15,141 nt of DNA from Lobulomyces angularis. Taxonomy: Eukaryota; Chytridiomycota; Chytridiomycetes; Lobulomycetales; Lobulomycetaceae. Shown here one piece after another: positions 9,372 through 15,141 of the stretch (positions within the stretch are counted from its first letter, which is position 1; the number at the start of each line of letters is the position of its first letter). Location of the stretch: NCBI GenBank assembly GCA_027604685.1, contig JADHYX010000188.1, positions 22,619 to 37,759 on the forward strand. Direction: 5' to 3'. A program made the translations under genes and the position numbers. The notes under the pieces are model-generated. The model saw nothing but the letters and a program-made list of their open reading frames with translations, was not told the DNA's origin and did not search any database.

Positions 9372-10386
9372 ATAAGCATTAGAAATGATATGATCGAGTA
9401 TGTGTAAGTGATATGAATGATGATGTGTTGTAGTGAATATTTGCTAATGTAGAATATTATGAGATGTTGCCTTTGGAAATAAAAAGATATGATGTGCACG
9501 CGTCTTGAGTCAGTTTCTCAAAGATTACTGAAAGTAACTTTGGATGTGGTTGATTAGTGATACCGTAACATTGATAGTGATGAGTAGAGTGATGAATTTT
9601 AATTTAATTGACTCTGATGAATAGTTAATTACGATTTTAACAGCAATGAATAACTGTAAAGATGATGATTTTAACTGTTAATGAAGATGATTGTTATTGT
9701 TTGATGATGATGATTAATTTTTTTGATGAATAACCGATGATAATCGTAATTTTGAGAATGGATGATAGTTGATAACAGGATGGCGGTTATTTTAACTAAA
9801 AATTGATGAGGAGGTTAATTAAAGGATAAAACATGGTTATCATAATTAAAAAATGGATAGTTGGTTGTTTCCAAATTAATACTTAATAAATTGATTAATA
9901 GGTGCTATGCCGTCCATGTGATTTAAACATTCCAATGATTCGCAATTACAGAATTGCTGCAATGTGCCATTATTATTGTAACTGGTATTGTTTTATGTGT
10001 AACGAACGTAAGGATGTCCATAGTTCAGGTGATCTACTAACTTATGTTACACAGAAATAGTTAATAGTTTAAAATAATTTGTGATTGGTGGTTAATAAAT
10101 TTGGCGCATAACTCTTCAGTTTGCGTTGAATTCAGAGGTGCTTTGTGCCACTAATAGTACATAGATGTGTTTTCAATAGCTTCACCTTCATACTGCTGCG
10201 ACTTGAAATATCTAACCTTCTTTTAAATACATTTTAACAACTTCAATCAATATATTTCATCATCTTGTTATATTCATTATCTTACTTCTTCTCAGTTCAT
10301 CTTGATTTTAAATTTTTCATTCGACATATAACTGGACTCCAATCTGCAAGTCCAAGTATTTAATTATTCTGACAAACAAACCAAAA

Positions 10387-10473
10387 ATGTTGGCAACAAA
10401 TCCTAATCAACTTGCCATTTTTCAGTACCATAATCTGAATCCACTAAATTCCTTACAGTGCCTATCAGTTTAA
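10387..10473 (+). other. Possible upstream ORF (28 codons) before the BTB gene
   Basis: ATG at 10387 opens a 28-residue frame rich in Asn, Gln and Leu that ends with TAA. It lies in the C-rich segment that probably belongs to the leader or promoter of the BTB gene. It could act as an upstream ORF if transcribed. No homology is recognised. Confidence 0.25.
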
Positions 10474-10526
10474 GTCAATTACATTCCATACATTAGCAAT
10501 ACAGCACCATAACTAATTCATCAACT

Positions 10527-10613
10527 ATGCCTCCAAATCAATTAATCCTTACCTTTCATTACCAACCTCTCTTCCTGCATGGTGGAGTTCGTGGCTTTGT
10601 ATTATTTTTATAA
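10527..10613 (+). other. Possible second upstream ORF (28 codons) before the BTB gene
   Basis: ATG at 10527 opens a 28-residue frame containing FLHGGVRGF and ends at TAA 10611. It is followed by A/T homopolymers up to the BTB start. It could be an upstream ORF or chance. A splice from here into the BTB gene is conceivable, but I found no donor and acceptor pair that keeps frame convincingly. Confidence 0.22.
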
Positions 10614-10796
10614 AAAAAGAATTTTTTATTTTGAAAAAAAAAAAAAAACTATAATCATTTTATCTAAATTTTTTTTTTTTTTTTTTATTAATTTAATCAT
10701 TTTAATTTTAATTTTTTTAATTTTTCTTTTGCTATTCTTGTTTGCTAAAAATCAAAAAAAAATTGCTTAAAAAAAAAAAAACAAATAAAAATATCA

Positions 10797-13154
10797 ATGC
10801 TCTCATTACATGATAGTACCTTCTTAACTGAATACAACAACGAGGAAGATACTAAAGCTTCAAAAAAATTTACTAAACAAAATTCAGTTACTTATGATCC
10901 AAATAAAAGTTTTTTGGAAGGGTAATAAAAAATTTTTTAACTTTTTAAATTTTTTTTTTTTTTTTTTTTTAAAATAAAAAATAAAATTTTTAAAAAAAAT
11001 TTTTTATAGACTTTATAAAACTGGTTTTCAACAAGGTTAGTATTCAAAAAAAAAAATAATTTAAAAATTGTAAAATTAAAAAAATTTTTTTTTTTTTTTA
11101 TAATAAATTTTTAGGAATTTATAGTGACATTATTGTTAAAGCTCTTGGACAAACATTTCATCTGCACAAATTGATTTTAATTCAAAATACATATTTTGCT
11201 GGAATGTTGACAGGGAAATTTAACTTTGTTGAAGCTGACCAGGAAGTTATTGTAATTTTTTTTTTATAAGTTATTAATTTTATTTAAATTATTTTATTTT
11301 TATTTTAATTTTTATAACTAAAGGAATTGAAGTTTGATGATGAAAATATTGACAAAGTTGGTCTATCTACTGTATTTGCTAGTATGTATGGATATTTTGA
11401 TAATCGCATATCATCTGAAAATGTAAAATCGTAAGTATTTGTGAAAATTTTTTTATTTTTTAAAAAAAATATTCAATTTTAAATTTTACATCTTTTTTCC
11501 ACTATCATTTTTAGAATTCTTTCTACTGCAAGCTATTTTGGAGAGGAAAAACTAGAAAATGCTGCATTTGAATTTATTTTGAGTGACATTAACAATGAAA
11601 CAGTTTTAAGTTATTTAAATTTTGCTCGAGAATATTACCATGGTAACATCTCGGAATCGATAATAGATTCAATATTTACCTACCTGTGTCGTGATGCCGC
11701 TGTAGACCCAAAGTTAATTCCAGTTCTAAGAAAAATGGATGCTGAATTTTTAGGATTACTGATCGGTTCAGATTGTCTCTTTGTTAAAGACGAGGAGCAC
11801 AGATATAACTTTATTAAAACATTATTTGAAGAAAAGATATCACAATCGAGTCAAAAAAGAAAAAATAAATTTTTATCAAAAAGATTTGATGAAACAGTTT
11901 TTCCTGAAGAAGGTTTTCCATCACCCCCAGAAATTTTTCCATCTCCTCCACTAACACCAACGGGAACCCCAAAATTTGATAAAAAAGTTTTACCAAGAAT
12001 AAAAAAAAAATCCATGAACCACTCTTTTTTATTTCCAAGTGAATCTCCACAAAATTTATACATTTTTGAAGCTACCGACGAATCTAGTGATGAGGAGGAG
12101 GAGATAGACCAGGAAATATCACTGATAAAGGATATGTCAACCAAAGCGGTCATCTATTGTCATTTAGGATTTAAAACTCTATTGAGTATAAAAAATCACA
12201 AAACAATAAAAAATGAAGTTTTGGACGCTGCTTATTGGAATCAGCAGGAGTTAAAAATGCTTATTCAGTCTTCTCCACCAGTATTTATATAATATTATTT
12301 TTTTTTTTTATTTTTCATTTTAATTTTTTAGGATATTACTAGTTTAGGAATAGTTTATGATAAAAAAACTCAGGAAGAATTATTTGTTCCCACTGATGAT
12401 ACTGAAAAAATTGATGATAGAAAGTTGAGGTAATTTTTATCTTTATTTTTATTTATATTTTATATTTCAAATTTTTTTTTTTAGCGACTTTATGCTACCA
12501 TCGAAACACTTTTTGTCCAAATTTCCACCATTTAGGTTTGGATTTGAGTTTAAAGATTTAAATTTTTTGCATACAGGAAATAGAAATTATAGGTAATTGA
12601 GGGGGAAAAAAAAAAGGGTTTACTTTATTTTTAATATATTTTTTACTTAAAATAGTGAACCATTTACATATTGTGGATCAAATTGGGTAATCTATATTCA
12701 AAAAGTTTTGTTAGATGGAGTTACAAAGCTTGGAGTTTATCTACAAAGAAATGTTAACAACAATGATGAAAACTCTTCCTGTGATAATATATATGTTGAT
12801 AAAAGAATTGAAATTACAGCTTGGTAAAAAAAAAAAAAAAAAATTGTATAAAAATTTTTTAAATAAATAAATAATAAAAATTTTAGGTTTAAAATATTTT
12901 GCTTTGTTGTTAAAGAAAATAATTCTAATCAAAATTTGGATAATAAATTGAATAAAGAAAACATTTTAAATGAACAATCTGGAAAAGTTTTTATTTTAGA
13001 AAGCAAACCTGTAAAAAAAAAAAAAAAGAATTAAAATAATAATTTAATTATAAAAATTTTTTTTTTTTTTTGTTTTTTAAAGGATGTCTTTAGAATAAAT
13101 CAGAGTTGGGGATGGAGAAGTAACAAATTGTACAAAGAAGCTTTTTCTGACTAA
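10797..13154 (+). CDS. BTB/POZ-domain protein, germ-cell-less-like fungal family, ten exons, 576 aa
   Basis: Exons are 10797-10921, 11010-11035, 11115-11251, 11324-11430, 11515-12280, 12332-12429, 12485-12592, 12656-12823, 12887-13010 and 13083-13154. All nine introns (51-88 nt) are GT...AG and total coding length is 577 codons with TAA. The BTB fold covers about residues 42-145: GLYKTGF, then IYSDIIVKALGQTFHLHK, the usual D-[IV]-x-V...hLHK pattern, followed by NTYFAGML. A helical region follows to about 230. The linker carries PPLTPTGTP and an acidic patch (DESSDEEEEID). The C-terminal part has FPPFRFGFEF, a weakly conserved beta-rich segment with YVDKR and a final WGWRS motif; as I recall, this order is shared by a conserved group of fungal BTB proteins. 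BTB domains dimerise and often bind cullin-3; a ubiquitin-ligase adaptor role is plausible but inferred. Exon 2 is a 26-nt microexon inside the BTB fold. Confidence 0.87.
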
Positions 13155-13443
13155 AAAACTTAAATTATATTTTTTTTAATTATTGTTTTAAATTTAAAAA
13201 AAAAAAAAAAAAAATAAAAAAAAATCTACTTGTGTATCTAATTAAATAATTTCTTTATTCCTTTTTTTTAAACATTTTCTATATATTTTTTTTCTTTTAT
13301 TTTATTTTTTTTTGCATCTATATATATATATTATTTTTTTTTTTTTTTTTATGTATTGTATCTCTTTTAAAAAAAAAAATATAAAAAAATTTTTTTTATC
13401 ATTTTACTATTATTATTTTATTTTACTTTTTTACAAATTTAAA
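13155..13443. other. A/T-rich gap between the BTB gene and the transposase relic
   Basis: Nearly all A/T, with a 19-nt A run (13196-13214) and a short TA repeat near 13318-13331. It should contain the 3' end of the BTB transcript; an AATAAA is present at 13213-13218. The left end of the transposon probably lies here but no inverted repeat could be identified. Confidence 0.5.
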
Positions 13444-14559
13444 ATGAATTCAATAAAAAATTTAATTCAAGGAAAATATCACACTTTTCCAAAAAAAAAA
13501 TTAAAAAAAAAAATGGCCATAGCGACTTGGAACTTCATTTTTTTTTTGCGCAAAGAAGGATGTATGTGGAATGTCATTGGATCAACCATTAGTAAAAGTC
13601 CAGTGGTATTGAGAAGATGATGGGAAAGAAATAGACTTGAAGTTGACCTCCCACCAAAAGTTAAAATTTCCAAGTCGAAAAGTGATGCAATAGTTGGGTA
13701 ACAAATCAAAAAGATTCAAAAGGAAAACATAAAATATAGTTTTGCGGACATTAAAAGAGAATTAAGTAAGGCATTTAATTCGGAAACCCTAGTTGTTTCA
13801 GAAACAACAATTAGAAATTTTCTCAATAACAACAATATCATTCAAATTACGTTATTGTAAAAAACCTATAGCTAGTAAACAAAATCAAATGCTTAGGAGT
13901 AGCTAAAAAAAAAACATATGGAAGGTTTGGACAAACTGCTGCACGAAACAATTTGGTCGGATGAAATTACAGTAACGAAGTTTAGAAAAAATAGAGATAT
14001 CCATTTTTTCGATGTCATTCAAGCGGTTCTACAGAAAATTTATCATCAAATCCGCAAATTCAGCAAGGTGGATTTGGTATCAAGTTTTGGGGATGCTTCT
14101 CAGCTTTTGGTTTAGGACCAGTTGTAGCTCTAAAAGACAACGAAAACCAATTTACTTATAAAGAAACTTTTCACGTGTACCTATTACCTGAAATTAAAGC
14201 TGCCAGAACAAACTTTGGTTTAGATATGGTGTCTATGCAAGATAATACCCCCAGTCATAAAACAAAATTATTTCGCGATTTTCTCACCCAACACAAGATC
14301 CTGACTGGCCCCACCAAGTCCAGATATGAATCCTATAGAAAACCTATGGGCCATTGTGAAGAATAGACGACAGAAAATATTTGGAATTCCAAAGACAAAC
14401 AATGAACTTGTTAAACAAGTCTTTTCAGATTTGGGAGGAAATCGATAAAAATTTGTTGGATAGTTTATTTGAAAGTATAGAAATTAGATTAAAAGAAGTT
14501 ATTAGATTAGGTGGAAAACCCACCAATATTAATAAAATTTTCCTTAAAAAAATTTAATG
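13444..14559 (+). pseudogene. Decayed Tc1/mariner-type transposase
   Basis: Conceptual reading across frames shows the parts of a Tc1-like DDE transposase in order. First comes a helix-turn-helix region (LRKEGCMWNVIGSTISKS near 13544-13597). A basic second half follows. The first catalytic Asp lies in WSDE (about 13950-13961), then WGC, then MQDNTPSHK with the second Asp (about 14236-14262) and PDMNPIENLW with the third acidic residue (about 14321-14350). The C-terminal LFESIEIRLKEVI stretch ends at TAA 14557-14559. It is broken by in-frame stops at 13618, 13699 and 13858 and by at least three frame changes: around 13860-13920, around 14010-14020 and around 14300-14320. It is therefore inactive. 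Terminal inverted repeats and the TA target duplication were looked for and not found. It sits between the 3' ends of two convergent genes, a neutral site. Confidence 0.85.
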
Positions 14560-14744
14560 TGACATTTTCCTTGTGGGTAATGTAAATATATTAATGTACG
14601 ATATATTCAAATAAAAAGAAAAACATGTATATATGGAAAAAAAAAAATTAAAAAAAAAAAATTTTATTTTTTTAATTTTTTTTTTGAATTTTGTTTGTAG
14701 TGATGATGATGAAAAAAGGAAAAAAAAAAATTTTAAATAACTTT
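14560..14744. other. A/T-rich gap between the transposase relic and the BUD20-like gene
   Basis: Contains the sequence just right of the transposase stop, which may include the remains of the element's right end, followed by A/T runs and a short GATGATGAT. It should include the 3' UTR of the minus-strand gene ending at 14745. No other feature is seen. Confidence 0.45.
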
Positions 14745-15087
14745 TTAAAAGACCATTTGATTTTCAACTTTTTTTTTTTCGGATTTTTTTAAACCAACAG
14801 CGGCTTCAGCGTCTTCTTGAGTATAAGGTTTTTCTTTCAATTCTTTTAATCTACGTTTATGAACTTTAGATTTAATATGTTCTTTTAAAGGTTGTTCAGA
14901 AATGTAATATTTTGCACACTAGTTAAAAAAAAAAATTAATAAAATTTTTTTTTTTTTTTTTTTATCTATTTTTAGTTTACCTCTAAACAATAAAATTGTC
15001 CCAACCCTGGTAAATCAGGATCGATTTCTTGATTTAACAATTTTGTTTTATTTTCAATTTTTTTATCTTCCCAAATTTGGTCTAAAT
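14745..15087 (-). CDS. BUD20: BUD20/ZNF593-family pre-60S export factor, 5' part missing at window edge
   Basis: Two exons are visible on the minus strand, 15087-14981 and 14918-14745, with a 62-nt GT...AG intron. The first starts with a split codon, so at least one more exon lies past the right edge. The peptide reads LDQIWED, then [16 protein letters not shown], a C2H2 finger with C-x2-C split by the intron, [17 protein letters not shown], then [12 protein letters not shown], all family hallmarks as I recall them. It ends with a Lys-rich tail and TAA. In yeast Bud20 is a shuttling factor that rides on pre-60S particles and helps nuclear export; the human relative is ZNF593. The C-terminus is short, as in the yeast and animal forms. 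The missing N-terminus in relatives is short and basic. Function is inferred from the strong family match. Confidence 0.92.
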
Positions 15088-15141
15088 CTATACAAAATGA
15101 ACAAAAAAAAAAAAAAAACATTAAAAAAGCCAATTCAAAAA
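15088..15141 (-). other. 3' part of an intron of the BUD20-like gene
   Basis: The TTGTATAG acceptor at its end and the T-rich tract before it are typical of introns in this window. The donor is not identified and probably lies outside the window. Confidence 0.6.

Larger units (their letters stand above)
9033..10796. promoter_or_regulatory. 1.76-kb divergent intergenic region with skew switch
   Basis: Lies between start codons of the minus-strand orphan gene and the plus-strand BTB gene. Unlike other gaps it has few homopolymers until 10,600. From about 9,060 to 10,150 the + strand is strongly G over C (9241-9300 has 20 G and 2 C), full of GTGA, GATGAT and AAGTGATATGA words. From about 10,190 to 10,600 it is C over G (10261-10320 has 11 C and 3 G). 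Stops are dense in all frames I followed. I read it as two long 5' flanks or leaders. No tRNA, rRNA or known snRNA pattern was recognised. Confidence 0.5.

Noticed and set aside
10579..10770. Plus-strand 63-codon hydrophobic open frame
   Set aside because: Made of A and T homopolymers coding only for Phe, Ile, Leu and Lys; no coding character.
9033..10796. tRNA, 5S or spliceosomal RNA gene in the large gap
   Set aside because: No A/B box pair, cloverleaf or U6-like core was seen by eye; a covariance-model search would be decisive.
11814..12153. Two minus-strand open frames opposite exon 5 of the BTB gene
   Set aside because: They mirror a well-supported exon and show no domain.
12741..12932. 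Minus-strand open frame across a BTB exon and intron
   Set aside because: A/T-run shadow of a supported gene.
13618..13701. Stop-codon reassignment, suggested by TGA and TAA inside the transposase
   Set aside because: The same element also has several frame changes, and all six gene models end in TAA with no internal stops, so decay explains it.
13479..13709. Minus-strand open frame opposite the transposase relic
   Set aside because: Antisense shadow; the plus strand carries the recognisable transposase blocks.
13255..14640. Terminal inverted repeats of the Tc1/mariner copy
   Set aside because: I compared both flanks and found only A/T-run similarity, not a specific inverted repeat or a bounded TA duplication.

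Overview
The window looks like nuclear DNA of an intron-rich, strongly AT-rich eukaryote, most likely a fungus and perhaps an early-diverging one. Reasons: (i) genes are broken by short GT...AG introns of about 41-115 nt, many made almost wholly of A or T runs; (ii) long A/T homopolymers of up to 22 nt fill introns and gaps; (iii) the recognisable genes (ZNF277-like, BUD20/ZNF593-like, a fungal-style C2H2 transcription factor, a germ-cell-less-like BTB protein) fit an opisthokont; (iv) there is a decayed Tc1/mariner copy. I cannot place the organism further from sequence alone.

Layout, left to right. 109-223 (-): a weak exon-like fragment. 528-2485 (-): five-exon ZNF277-like zinc-finger gene (573 aa), likely linked to small-subunit ribosomal protein biogenesis. 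2486-3464: divergent promoter region. 3465-4706 (+): two-exon C2H2 transcription factor (394 aa) with a disordered P/S/N/Q-rich N-terminus and three C-terminal fingers. 5193-7415 (-): nine-exon protein (581 aa) with a SUMO-interaction-like motif, a coiled coil and a WD40 propeller. 7658-9032 (-): three-exon orphan acidic/basic protein (397 aa). 9033-10796: a 1.76-kb divergent intergenic region with a strong G/C skew that changes sign. 10797-13154 (+): ten-exon BTB protein (576 aa). 13444-14559 (+): broken Tc1/mariner transposase. 14745-15087 (-): 3' part of a BUD20/ZNF593 gene whose start lies past the right edge.

Exon models were built by hand. At every junction I required GT...AG, a preserved reading frame and, where a family was recognised, continuity of the family pattern. 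In all models the exon lengths sum to a multiple of three and end in TAA. There is no operon-like logic. ZNF277 and BUD20/ZNF593 are both zinc-finger proteins tied to ribosome assembly, but they sit about 12 kb apart with unrelated genes between.

I did not find a clear new multi-gene system. The most interesting signals are the single in-frame, stop-free intron that splits the last zinc finger of the transcription factor, the SUMO-motif/coiled-coil/WD40 protein of unknown family, the lost cysteine in the ZNF277-like protein, and the skew-switching 1.76-kb intergenic region.
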